From positions 1 through 21,826 of the forward strand of contig JBMOIF010000038.1 of NCBI GenBank assembly GCA_049317465.1: a stretch of DNA of 21,826 nucleotides, given 5' to 3'. Shown piece by piece: positions 14,850 through 21,826 of this stretch. The position numbers and the translations under genes are program-made. Source of the DNA: CAIQIA01 sp049317465 (lineage in GTDB: Bacteria > Cyanobacteriota > Cyanobacteriia > PCC-6307 > Cyanobiaceae). The notes under the pieces were generated by a model. That model saw nothing but the letters and a program-made list of their open reading frames with translations. It was not told the origin of the DNA and made no database searches. The first letter of the stretch is position 1. Each line of letters opens with the position of its first letter.

Positions 14850-16093
14850 GGCTGTGGCAGCTCCCTGATCAGCTGATCCGCCGCCTGCTGCGTCGAACCG
14901 AGCCCCACCACCAGGGGGGTCAGCGCCCGGTTGATGACGCGGTTGATCCGTCGGAACTCATGGGTGCTGAGCGACAACGGCTGCAGCGCATCGTGTTTGA
15001 TGAAACCCTGCGAGCGCACCAGGGCCTCGAGGGTGGCCGAACTGGTCACCGGCGGCGGGGCATAACGGTTGACCGGCAGCACCTCCGGGTCCGACAGGCT
15101 CAGGGCCCGCTGCACCAGTGGGTTGAGGCTCAGCAGCACCAGAGTCATGGCCTTGCGGTGCTGGGCGGCCGACGAATTGAGCCCGAAGGCCACCACCCGC
15201 ACCGGCGACCCGGCGCTGGGGGGACCCCCTGGCCCCGAGGGCAGGGGCGCCACCCCCAGCCGGTTCCCCAGGCCATCCTTGAACCGCCTCAGGCTCAGGC
15301 TCGAGCAGGGGATCCAGTCGAGATCACCGGCCAGGAAGCCTTCGTTCACCTCCTGGGGGTTGTTGAAGAAGTTCACCCGGTTCTGCATCGCCGCATGGCG
15401 CAGCCAGCTCAGCCAGCGTTCCAGGGCCTCGCGGTCGGCCGCCGTCACGGGCGTGGTGTCGTTGGGCTGGCGCCGCAGCAGCCGTGCCACGGCTTCGTCG
15501 GCCCCCAGGGATCCCGCCGACCACCAGATGCCGAGCGGTGACAGGCTGAGCCCCACGTGCCGCCCCGCCGCCGCCTCGGTCAGCAGTTCGGCCAGGGTGG
15601 CGGGTGGCCGGGGCATTCGCTGGCGGTTGTAACAGCTCACCTGGGGGGAGCGGGCCACCGGCAGGGACGAATAGCCGCCGGGCACCCGCACACGCCCCAG
15701 CACCTCGGGTTCCAGGGCCTGCTCGAGGTACGGAGGCAGGTTCACGCGTCGCAACAGGCCCTGCTGGTACAGATCGTTCGCCAGCGCCGCCGAAATCACG
15801 ATCACATCGGGCCCCAGTCCGCGGGACTGCCGTCGCCGCAGCTCGCTCGCGATGCGCTCCTCCGGGAACATCATGATCTCGAGCTTCATGTCGGGATCGA
15901 TCTGCCGATAGCTGTTCAGCAGCGGTGCCCACAGGCGGGCCAGCTCGGCCCGGTTGATCACCGAGAGGGCCTCGGCGCTGGGCACCTCATACAGAAACAG
16001 GCTCCCCCGCTTCCCCAGGCCACAGCCCGGCAGCAGGGTCAGGGCCACCGCTGCGGCGGCCGCCCAGGCGCGGGTCCGCAGGCGAGGGTGCAT
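14846..16093 (-). CDS. Extracellular solute-binding lipoprotein
   Basis: A 415-residue periplasmic-binding-protein-like lipoprotein. The N-terminus MHPRLRTRAW plus an Ala/Val/Leu helix and the lipobox LLPGC give a lipoprotein signal peptide. Mature blocks such as PDVIVISAALANDLYQQGLL, NPQEVNEGFLAGDLDWIPCS and APLPSGPGG with the late hinge segment are those of ABC sugar/oligosaccharide-type binding proteins. No permease or ATPase gene is next to it. ATG at 16093 begins one base after the nadC stop (TGACATG) and gives the better signal peptide; an alternative ATG is at 16105. It is co-directional and overlapping with the MscS gene, an odd pairing. The ligand is unknown. Confidence 0.78.
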   Translation of the reverse strand: MHPRLRTRAWAAAAAVALTLLPGCGLGKRGSLFLYEVPSAEALSVINRAELARLWAPLLNSYRQIDPDMKLEIMMFPEERIASELRRRQSRGLGPDVIVISAALANDLYQQGLLRRVNLPPYLEQALEPEVLGRVRVPGGYSSLPVARSPQVSCYNRQRMPRPPATLAELLTEAAAGRHVGLSLSPLGIWWSAGSLGADEAVARLLRRQPNDTTPVTAADREALERWLSWLRHAAMQNRVNFFNNPQEVNEGFLAGDLDWIPCSSLSLRRFKDGLGNRLGVAPLPSGPGGPPSAGSPVRVVAFGLNSSAAQHRKAMTLVLLSLNPLVQRALSLSDPEVLPVNRYAPPPVTSSATLEALVRSQGFIKHDALQPLSLSTHEFRRINRVINRALTPLVVGLGSTQQAADQLIRELPQP

Positions 16094-16094
16094 G

Positions 16095-16976
16095 TCAGCC
16101 GGCATCGATCGCTTCGCCGCCAGTGAAGCGCATGCTCAGGTCCAGCCAAGGGCTGCGGGTCACCGGCGCACTGGTCGAGATCAGATCGATGCCGCTGGCG
16201 GCATAGGCCGACAGCTGATCGGGGTCGATGCCGCTGGCCTCGAGCACCACCGGCGCCCCCCGCTGCCAGGCCAGCAGGCGCAGCTGCGGCACCAGGGTCG
16301 CCAGGGCCGCCGCCGCGAAGCCGTCGAGCAGCACGGCATCGGCGCCCCCCGCGACGGCGGCGGCGGCCTCGGCGGCGGTTTCGGCCTCCACGATCAGCCG
16401 CGCCGGCCAGGGGGCGCCACCCCGCACCGCCGCCAGGGCCCGTTCCACCCCGCCGGCCCAGGCCAGGTGGTTCTCCTTGAGCATGGCCGCATCGTCGAGC
16501 CCCATGCGGTGGTTGAGGCCACCGCCGCAGCGCACGGCGTACTTCTCCAGCACCCGCAGGCCCGGGGTGGTCTTGCGGGTGTCGGCCAGCTGCACGCCGC
16601 TGCCCTGCAGCCGTGCCACCAGCTCGGCCGTGGCGGTGGCGATGCCCGACAGACGCATGGCCAGGTTCAGGGCCGTGCGTTCGCCGGCCACCAGGGCGGT
16701 CGCCAGTCCCTGCAGCCGCAGCACCGGCTGGCCGGCCGCCACCGGGCTGCCGTCGGCCACCGGCAGCTCCACCTGCATCTGCGGATCGAGGATCTGGAAC
16801 AGCCGCGCCGCCAGGGGGCCCCCACAGAACACACCGTCGCGGCGGGCCACCCACACCGCCGCGCCACGGTGACCCTCCAGGGCCGGTGCCGTGAGGTCGC
16901 CGCGGCCGATGTCTTCGGCGAGCCAGGCCCGCAGCTGCTCCTCCAGCGCCGGGCTGAGCGGCAGGGCGGGGGCCAT
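16095..16976 (-). CDS. nadC: Nicotinate-nucleotide pyrophosphorylase (quinolinate phosphoribosyltransferase)
   Basis: A complete 293-residue NadC. It converts quinolinate and PRPP to nicotinate mononucleotide, CO2 and PPi in de novo NAD synthesis. Diagnostic blocks are EDIGRGDLT (21-29), ERTALNLAMRLSGIAT (99-114), DTRKTTPGLRVLEKYAV (132-148), GGGLNHRMGLDDAAMLKENH (151-170), the DAVLLDGF acidic strand, and VLEASGI (244-250). The quinolinate- and PRPP-binding basic residues are present. The start is ATG at 16976, giving the family N-terminus MAPALPLSPALEEQLRAWL. It is first of a tight unit with the lipoprotein and MscS genes, and is divergent from the hydroxyacid dehydrogenase across 54 bp. Confidence 0.95.
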   Translation of the reverse strand: MAPALPLSPALEEQLRAWLAEDIGRGDLTAPALEGHRGAAVWVARRDGVFCGGPLAARLFQILDPQMQVELPVADGSPVAAGQPVLRLQGLATALVAGERTALNLAMRLSGIATATAELVARLQGSGVQLADTRKTTPGLRVLEKYAVRCGGGLNHRMGLDDAAMLKENHLAWAGGVERALAAVRGGAPWPARLIVEAETAAEAAAAVAGGADAVLLDGFAAAALATLVPQLRLLAWQRGAPVVLEASGIDPDQLSAYAASGIDLISTSAPVTRSPWLDLSMRFTGGEAIDAG

Positions 16977-17030
16977 GGCCGGGTCACGATGGGGCTCGCC
17001 CCAGTCTCCCGCCCGGGGGAGTGTCTGCCC

Positions 17031-17957
17031 ATGTCTGCCGCCGACCCCCGCCCGCTGGCGGTCTTTCTCGATGTCCTCACCCTCGGGCCCGTCGACCTGA
17101 CGCCCCTCGAGGCCCACTGCCGTTTGCGCTGCTGGCCTGTCTCCACGCCGGACCAGTGCCTCGAACGGCTGCAGGGGGCGACAGTGGCGATCACCAACAA
17201 GGTGCCCCTGTCGGGCGAGCTGCTGCGGCAGTTGCCCCAGCTGCGGCTGGTCTGCACGGCCAGCACCGGCACCGACCAGGTGGACGTTGCCACCTGCCGC
17301 AGCCTCGGCATCGCCGTGCACAACGCCGGCGCCTACAGCCGCCCTTCGGTGGTGCAGGTCACCTGGTCGCTGATCCTGGCCCTGCGCGGTGGTCTCGAGG
17401 AACGGCTGCAGCAGTGGCGGGCCGGGGCCTGGAGCGCCAGTCCGGTGTTCGCCCTTGTGGAGCCCCCGTTCGACGAGCTCGAGGGGCAGACGCTCACCGT
17501 GCTGGGGGCGGGCTCCATCGGCAGCGGGGTGGCGGCGGTGGGTGAGGCCCTGGGAATGCGCACCCTGCGGCTCACCAGCCGGTCCAGTGCCGCCGAGCTG
17601 GAACAGGCCCTGCGCGAGGCCGATGTGCTCAGCCTCCATGCCCCGCTCACGGCCGCCACCCGCGGGCTGCTGAACCGGCAGAGGCTGGCCTGGCTCAGGC
17701 CCTCGGCCCTGCTGGTCAACACCGCCCGCGGTGCCCTGGTCGACACCGACGCGCTGGCCGAGGCCCTGCGCGCCGGCCGCCTGGCCGGCGCGGCCCTCGA
17801 CGTGCTGCCCGAGGAGCCGCCGTCGGCCGCCGATCTGGCGGCACTGCAGACCGTGCCCAACCTGATCGTCACCCCCCACATGGCCTGGACCTCGCGCCAG
17901 GCCCGCCAGCGGCTGGTGCAGACCCTGGCCGGTCATCTGGCGGCGCTGGAGAGCTGA
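17031..17957 (+). CDS. D-2-hydroxyacid dehydrogenase (NAD-dependent)
   Basis: A 308-residue member of the D-isomer-specific 2-hydroxyacid dehydrogenases. VCTASTGTDQVDVATCRSLG starts the substrate region. The Rossmann loop is LGAGSIG (GxGxxG, 159-164). The catalytic triad is visible as Arg233 in NTARGALVD, Glu262 in DVLPEEPP, and His293 in TPHMAW. It would reduce a 2-keto acid such as hydroxypyruvate or glyoxylate to the D-hydroxyacid; glycerate dehydrogenase is a reasonable guess in a photorespiring cyanobacterium but is not proven. ATG at 17031 has a GGGGGAG site nine bases upstream. It lies alone between two minus-strand units and ends 18 bp from the convergent pentapeptide-repeat gene. Confidence 0.88.
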   Translation: MSAADPRPLAVFLDVLTLGPVDLTPLEAHCRLRCWPVSTPDQCLERLQGATVAITNKVPLSGELLRQLPQLRLVCTASTGTDQVDVATCRSLGIAVHNAGAYSRPSVVQVTWSLILALRGGLEERLQQWRAGAWSASPVFALVEPPFDELEGQTLTVLGAGSIGSGVAAVGEALGMRTLRLTSRSSAAELEQALREADVLSLHAPLTAATRGLLNRQRLAWLRPSALLVNTARGALVDTDALAEALRAGRLAGAALDVLPEEPPSAADLAALQTVPNLIVTPHMAWTSRQARQRLVQTLAGHLAALES

Positions 17958-17975
17958 CCGCTGCCACCTGCTCCG

Positions 17976-19181
17976 TCACTGGAAGATCTCGGCCACCTCC
18001 GGCCGGGCCCGCTGGTCCTCCTGCACCGTGCGGCAGTCCTGGGCCCGGTCGACGGTGAACGAAAAGGCCCGTCGTTCTTCGCCGTGGCCGTCGGCATCGG
18101 GGCCGTGGCTGGGCAGCAGCGGCGCACCGTTGTCGACCAGCAGCCCCATGCTGACGGCGGTTTCGCCGGCGGGCAGACGGGTGGGCGGCAACCGTCGGCC
18201 CATGCGGTCACCCAGCTGCAGCAGGTGGACCCCCGTCAGGCCGATCGTGCGGTCGTTGATGCGGGCACCGCGGAAGGCCTGGCGGCGCTGCTGCGGGTCG
18301 CCGGCGATCCGCAGGTCGGCACCGCGCAGGTCGGCCCGCTCGAAATGGCTGTGGCGCACCGTTGCCCCCTGGAATGAGCTGCCCTGCAGCCAGGCGTCGC
18401 GGAAGTTGCTGCGGTCGATGCGGGCAAAGCGCAGGTCGGCCAGGTTCGCGATGCTGCCCGACAGGTCGCTGCGCACGATCTGGCTGCCCAGCAGGCTGGC
18501 GCCCAGCAGCCACGCCTGGGAGGCCCGGGTGCGGAACAGGCCGGTGGCGGTCAGGTCGGTGTTGGCGGCGTAGAGGTTGCGCAGGTCGGCGCCGGCCAGG
18601 TTCGAATGCAGCAGCCCGTCGCAGCTCAGGTCGCTGCCGGCCAGCACCAGATGGGTGAGGTTGGCGCGGCTCAGCAGCCCCATCGGACCCAGCAGCCGGT
18701 TGATGCCCAGAAACTGCAGCGTGCGCTGCCGCAGTTTCTGCTCCGCTTCCGCCGGAGCCTCGTTCATCTTGTCCAGGGCCAGCAGCAGCCGCGACTGGCT
18801 CAGGCTTTCGAGCGGCGTCGCCGTGCCGGCCAGATCGCGCAGGGACTGGGTCGTGGCCGCCTCCCGGGGCGCCTGGCCCCTGTCCAACTGCGCCATCGCC
18901 TCCTGCAGCCACGCCTGCCGCAGGGTGCGGTAGCGCTGGGCCGAGCTCTGCACCTGCCCCGCCAGCCCCTGGCCGAGGGCCTCCCCCAGCTCGACGATCA
19001 GCTGCTCCTGGGCGGCATAGGCCCGGTGCTGCCGGTCACGGCGGGTGTTGTACAGCGTCAGCAGCAGGGTGACCGGTGTCGCCACCGAGGCCGCCACCAC
19101 CACCAGCCGCGACAGGCCGGTGCCCAGGCGGCTGATGCCGCGACGCACGGGGGCCGGAGGGGTGTCGGGCTCGCTGGTCAT
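17976..19181 (-). CDS. Membrane-anchored pentapeptide-repeat protein
   Basis: A 401-residue protein. One membrane helix (about 24-43, LSRLVVVAASVATPVTLLLT) is followed by a charged alpha-helical region (45-150) and a pentapeptide-repeat block of roughly 130 residues (about 160-290). Its A(D/N)LxxxxL spacing shows in SRANLTHLVLAGSDLSCDG, NLAGADLRNL and HFERADLRGADL. The C-terminal tail after 300 has no recognised domain. Pentapeptide repeats form a right-handed quadrilateral beta helix; the family is greatly expanded in cyanobacteria and mostly of unknown function. It overlaps the end of mnmE by 4 nt (ATGA), so the two are probably co-translated, although no functional link is known. Confidence 0.82.
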   Translation of the reverse strand: MTSEPDTPPAPVRRGISRLGTGLSRLVVVAASVATPVTLLLTLYNTRRDRQHRAYAAQEQLIVELGEALGQGLAGQVQSSAQRYRTLRQAWLQEAMAQLDRGQAPREAATTQSLRDLAGTATPLESLSQSRLLLALDKMNEAPAEAEQKLRQRTLQFLGINRLLGPMGLLSRANLTHLVLAGSDLSCDGLLHSNLAGADLRNLYAANTDLTATGLFRTRASQAWLLGASLLGSQIVRSDLSGSIANLADLRFARIDRSNFRDAWLQGSSFQGATVRHSHFERADLRGADLRIAGDPQQRRQAFRGARINDRTIGLTGVHLLQLGDRMGRRLPPTRLPAGETAVSMGLLVDNGAPLLPSHGPDADGHGEERRAFSFTVDRAQDCRTVQEDQRARPEVAEIFQ

Positions 19182-20536
19182 TTGCCGATGCAGAAGCGGG
19201 AGAACACCCGATCCAGCATGGCTTCGTTCACTTCGTCACCGGTGATCTCGCCCAGGCGGCCGATCGCCTCGCGCAGATCGATGGTCCAGAAGTCCCAGGG
19301 CAGACCGTCGGCCGCCGCCGCCAGGCTGCGGTCGAGGGCGGCGGCGGCGGCGGCGGCCAGGTCCCGCTGGCGGCGGTTGAGGGCCAGGGCCAGATTGCCG
19401 GCCTCAGCGGCGCCGCAGCAGGCCAGCAGCGCCTGGCCGAGCGCCGCAAGACCGCTGCCCTCGCGGGCGCTGATCGCCAGCCCCGGTCCCGGTGTCGCCT
19501 CGGCCCGGTCGGCCTTGTTGCCCACCAGCAGCAGCGGCACCCCCGCCGGCACCTCGGCCCGCAGGGCCTCGTCCGCCGCCGTCCAGCCTTCGCTGAGGTC
19601 GTGCAGCAGCAGCACCGCATCGGCACTGGCCAGGGCCTCGCGGCTGCGGGCGATGCCCAGCCGTTCCACCGGATCGTCGGTGCGGCGGATGCCGGCGGTG
19701 TCGAGCAGCGTCACCGGCACCCCCTCGATCACCACGGCACTGTCGACCAGGTCGCGGGTGGTGCCCGGCAGGTCGGTCACGATCGCCCGTTCGCTGCGGC
19801 TGAGGGCATTGAGCAGGCTGCTCTTGCCCACATTGGGGCGGCCCACGATCGCCACCCGCAGCCCTTCGCGCAGCAGCAGGGCCCGGTCGCCGTCGTCGAC
19901 CAGCTGCCGCAGGGCCGCCGCCACCGCCGCCAGTTCGTCGCCCACGGCGGCTCCATCGAGGGGGGGCAGGTCGTCTTCGAAATCGACCCGGGCCTCCAGC
20001 TCGGCCAGCTGGTCCAGCAGCCGACTGCGCAGCGCACCGATGCGTCGCTGCAGGCCGCCGTCGAGGCCCGCCACCGCCAGCTGGGCCGCCCGGCGGCTGC
20101 GGGCCGTCACCAGGTCGCTGAGGGCTTCGGCGCGGGTGAGGTCCAGGCGACCGTTGAGAAACGCCCGCTGGCTGAACTCGCCGGGCAGGGCCCGCCGGGC
20201 CCCGGCCGCCAGCACCAGCTCCAGCAGGCGCTGCACGGCGATCACGCCGCCGTGGCCGTGAAACTCCACCACCGTCTCGCGGGTGAAGCTGCGCGGTGCG
20301 CGCATCAGCAGCAGCAGCACCTCGTCGATGCATTCGCCGCTGGCGGGGTCGTGCACGTGGCCGTAGAGCACCCGGTGGCTGTCCCACACCTGCCGGTGGC
20401 CGGCGGGCCTGAACAACTGGCGGCCGATGGCCTCGGCCTGCGGACCGCTCAGCCGCACGATGGCCACACTGCCTTCGCCGGCGGCCACGGCCGTGGCCAC
20501 GGCGGCGATGGTGTCGGCGGCGCCGGCGAGGGTCAT
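19178..20536 (-). CDS. mnmE: tRNA modification GTPase MnmE (TrmE)
   Basis: A complete 452-residue MnmE. With MnmG it installs the (carboxymethyl)aminomethyl group on the wobble uridine U34 of certain tRNAs. The N-terminal tetrahydrofolate-binding dimerisation domain (1-120) contains EFHGHGGVIAVQRLLE. The helical domain is interrupted by a G domain: G1 GRPNVGKSS (232-240), the G2/K-loop threonines in VTDLPGTTRD, G3 DTAG (269-272), and G4 NKAD (340-343). The C-terminus is the invariant FCIGK with the catalytic Cys449. Start ATG at 20536 gives MTLAGAADTIAAVATA, the normal family beginning. It overlaps both neighbours by 4 nt. Confidence 0.97.
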   Translation of the reverse strand: MTLAGAADTIAAVATAVAAGEGSVAIVRLSGPQAEAIGRQLFRPAGHRQVWDSHRVLYGHVHDPASGECIDEVLLLLMRAPRSFTRETVVEFHGHGGVIAVQRLLELVLAAGARRALPGEFSQRAFLNGRLDLTRAEALSDLVTARSRRAAQLAVAGLDGGLQRRIGALRSRLLDQLAELEARVDFEDDLPPLDGAAVGDELAAVAAALRQLVDDGDRALLLREGLRVAIVGRPNVGKSSLLNALSRSERAIVTDLPGTTRDLVDSAVVIEGVPVTLLDTAGIRRTDDPVERLGIARSREALASADAVLLLHDLSEGWTAADEALRAEVPAGVPLLLVGNKADRAEATPGPGLAISAREGSGLAALGQALLACCGAAEAGNLALALNRRQRDLAAAAAAALDRSLAAAADGLPWDFWTIDLREAIGRLGEITGDEVNEAMLDRVFSRFCIGK

Positions 20537-20931
20537 GGCGTCGCCGGCCGCGCCAGCAGCCGCGCCCAGTGCACGATCAGCAGCAGGCCCGCCACCAGCA
20601 CCGTCGCCAGGGCCGCCCCCCAGAAGCCGCGCCCGTCGGCCACCAGGGCCAGCCGCACGATGGCGTAGGGCACCAGGGTCAGCAGCTGCAGCCCCAGGGC
20701 CACCAGGGCCAGCACCGCCCCCCAGCGCCGCTGCTGCAGCAGGGCCAGGCAGGCCACGGTGCCGCAGCCGGCGGCCGGCAGTCCCGCCGCCAGGGCCAGC
20801 ACCAGGTTGGCGGTGTGCAGCGGATCGGGCAGGGCCACGGCCACCGCCACCAGCACGAACCCCAGCAGGTTGAGCACCAGCCCGCCGGCGGCCAGCAGCC
20901 GGTCGCGGGGGGTGAGGACGGCCGGGGCCAT
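20533..20931 (-). CDS. Small four-helix membrane protein, unknown function
   Basis: A 132-residue, very hydrophobic protein with four predicted membrane helices: LLAAGGLVLNLLGFVLVAVA, ANLVLALAAGLPAAGCGTVA, VLALVALGLQLLTLVPYAIV and GAALATVLVAGLLLIVHWA. A basic loop between helices 2 and 3 (LLQQRRW) fits a cytoplasmic side. I do not recognise the family. The start is uncertain: ATG at 20931 is preferred, but an in-frame GTG at 20994 would add 21 residues, and neither has a clear ribosome binding site. Its stop overlaps the mnmE start by 4 nt (ATGA), so it leads the mnmE unit. The 92 bp to the divergent gene on the right should hold both promoters. Confidence 0.65.
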   Translation of the reverse strand: MAPAVLTPRDRLLAAGGLVLNLLGFVLVAVAVALPDPLHTANLVLALAAGLPAAGCGTVACLALLQQRRWGAVLALVALGLQLLTLVPYAIVRLALVADGRGFWGAALATVLVAGLLLIVHWARLLARPATP

Positions 20932-21023
20932 GGCGGCGGAGGCGGTGAACGGGACGGGGAACCTCCTCAGTGTGACGCCGAACGCGTGGGCCACACTGGG
21001 CCTGATGGCCCCTGCGAGCCCCG

Positions 21024-21826
21024 ATGATCCCTCCCCAGAAGCAGATGACCGGCATGCTCGGTCACCCGGTGGCCGAGAACCCCATCGACCGGATGTTCGA
21101 TGCGGTCTACGCCCACCACGGTCTGCCCTGGCAGTTCTGGAAGAGCGACATCGCCACCCCCGCCGATCTGGCCCTGGCGGTGGCCGCCCTGCGGCCCCTG
21201 GGCTATCGCGGCATCGGCATCACGGTGCCCTGGAAGGTGGAGGTGATCCCCCTGCTCGATGCCGTCGACGACGACGTGCGCGCCATCGGCGCCGCCAACT
21301 ACCTCACCATCGAGGAGGGCCGCCTGATCGGCCACAACAACGACGGCAAGGGGGTGGTGAAGGCGATCGAGAAGCAGACGCCCCTCACCGGCCAGCGGGT
21401 GGTGATGCTCGGCGCCGGTGGGGCCGGCCGGGCCATGGCCGTCGAACTGGCCTGGGCCGGCGCCGCCCACCTCACCCTGGTCACCCGCCGCGAGGAGCAG
21501 GGCCGTGAGGTGGCGGCCACGGTCACCCGCGCCTCGGGGGTGCCGGCCGAGTGGCAGCCCTGGCAGGGGTCCGTGGCGGTGCCGGCCGGCACGACGCTGC
21601 TGATGAATGCCACCCACCTGGGCTGCGCCCCTGAGCTCGAACCGGTGCCGGTGCAGTGGGACACGGTGGCGGCGGGCTGCACGGTGGTCGATGTGATCAC
21701 CAACCCCCGGCTCACACCTTTTCTGGCCACGGCCCGCGACCGCGGCTGCCCGATCGTCGATGGGGTCGAGATGCTGGTGCAGCTGGCGATGCAGATCTTC
21801 GAGCGCTGGACCGGCATCACCCCCGA
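21024..21826 (+). CDS. aroE: Shikimate dehydrogenase family protein, 3' end cut off
   Basis: 267 codons are visible and the gene runs past the right edge near its natural end. The AroE fold is clear: TGMLGHPVAENPIDRMFDAV, the catalytic-Lys block GIGITVPWK, IGAANYL with the conserved Asn, and GHNNDGKGV with the catalytic Asp. The NADP loop is MLGAGGAGRAMAVELAWAGA, followed by NATHLGC, and the C-terminal DGVEMLVQLAMQIFERWTG. It would reduce 3-dehydroshikimate to shikimate in aromatic synthesis. However, the two shikimate-binding serines (SxS after GxPV) are replaced by ENP, and the C-terminal Gln of LVxQA is shifted by one residue. It may belong to a divergent AroE-like clade. ATG at 21024 is preferred; 21045 is an alternative. 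Confidence 0.8.
   Translation, partial: MIPPQKQMTGMLGHPVAENPIDRMFDAVYAHHGLPWQFWKSDIATPADLALAVAALRPLGYRGIGITVPWKVEVIPLLDAVDDDVRAIGAANYLTIEEGRLIGHNNDGKGVVKAIEKQTPLTGQRVVMLGAGGAGRAMAVELAWAGAAHLTLVTRREEQGREVAATVTRASGVPAEWQPWQGSVAVPAGTTLLMNATHLGCAPELEPVPVQWDTVAAGCTVVDVITNPRLTPFLATARDRGCPIVDGVEMLVQLAMQIFERWTGITP

Noticed and set aside
15954..17030. Long 5' extension of the hydroxyacid dehydrogenase frame
   Set aside because: It is antisense to nadC and compositionally non-protein-like. The ATG at 17031 has a good ribosome binding site and begins the family domain.
16977..17936. Long 5' extension of the nadC frame
   Set aside because: It is antisense to the hydroxyacid dehydrogenase gene and has no domain. 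The ATG at 16976 gives the normal NadC N-terminus.
18606..20261. A 551-codon open frame on the plus strand opposite mnmE and the pentapeptide gene
   Set aside because: It is Ser/Arg/Ala-rich shadow sequence antisense to MnmE, which has every diagnostic motif.
20962..20968. A strong Shine-Dalgarno-like GAGGAGG on the minus strand upstream of the small membrane protein gene
   Set aside because: No ATG, GTG or TTG lies at a suitable distance after it in the frame of that gene, so it does not decide the start.

Overview
The window is GC-rich and densely packed. It reads as a chromosomal segment of a picocyanobacterium of the Synechococcus/Cyanobium kind. That assignment is an inference from the very GC-rich codon use, the nadC and mnmE housekeeping genes lying close together, and the cyanobacterial flavour of the Uma2 and pentapeptide-repeat proteins. 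No rRNA, tRNA or CRISPR array was seen.

Left part (1-6064, all minus strand): a type I restriction-modification locus. In transcription order it holds a coiled-coil protein, a small SAP-like protein, a DUF262 protein that appears to have lost an internal segment, the HsdR motor/nuclease subunit, a Uma2-type nuclease, and the first 44 codons of HsdM, which runs off the left edge. The first four genes are chained by start/stop overlaps or 3-nt gaps. No hsdS is visible; it would lie further left.

Accessory patch (6065-8617, plus strand): two toxin-antitoxin modules, hicBA and mntA-hepT, alternate with three decayed copies of the same gene 3' end. That end looks like the C-terminal tail of a DUF3427-type helicase. 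Copies 1 and 2 share a 44-nt identical run containing the same internal deletion, so they look like duplicates made after decay began. hepT has lost one base exactly at its RX4HXY catalytic motif, which leaves MntA as an apparent antitoxin without an active toxin. This patch is the most unusual part of the window.

Middle (8618-13674): a proline iminopeptidase-like hydrolase, an NTF2-like protein and a PfkB-family kinase on the plus strand. Next comes an arsenate-resistance cassette: arsR reads right, and a divergent gap-arsJ pair reads left. GAPDH would make 1-arseno-3-phosphoglycerate from arsenate and glyceraldehyde 3-phosphate, ArsJ would export it, and ArsR would repress both sides through an inverted repeat in the 71-bp divergent gap.

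Right part (13656-21826): a minus-strand unit nadC - solute-binding lipoprotein - MscS channel; a plus-strand D-2-hydroxyacid dehydrogenase; a minus-strand unit of small membrane protein - mnmE - pentapeptide-repeat protein, chained by 4-nt overlaps; and a divergent shikimate-dehydrogenase family gene cut by the right edge, whose substrate-binding residues depart from classical AroE.
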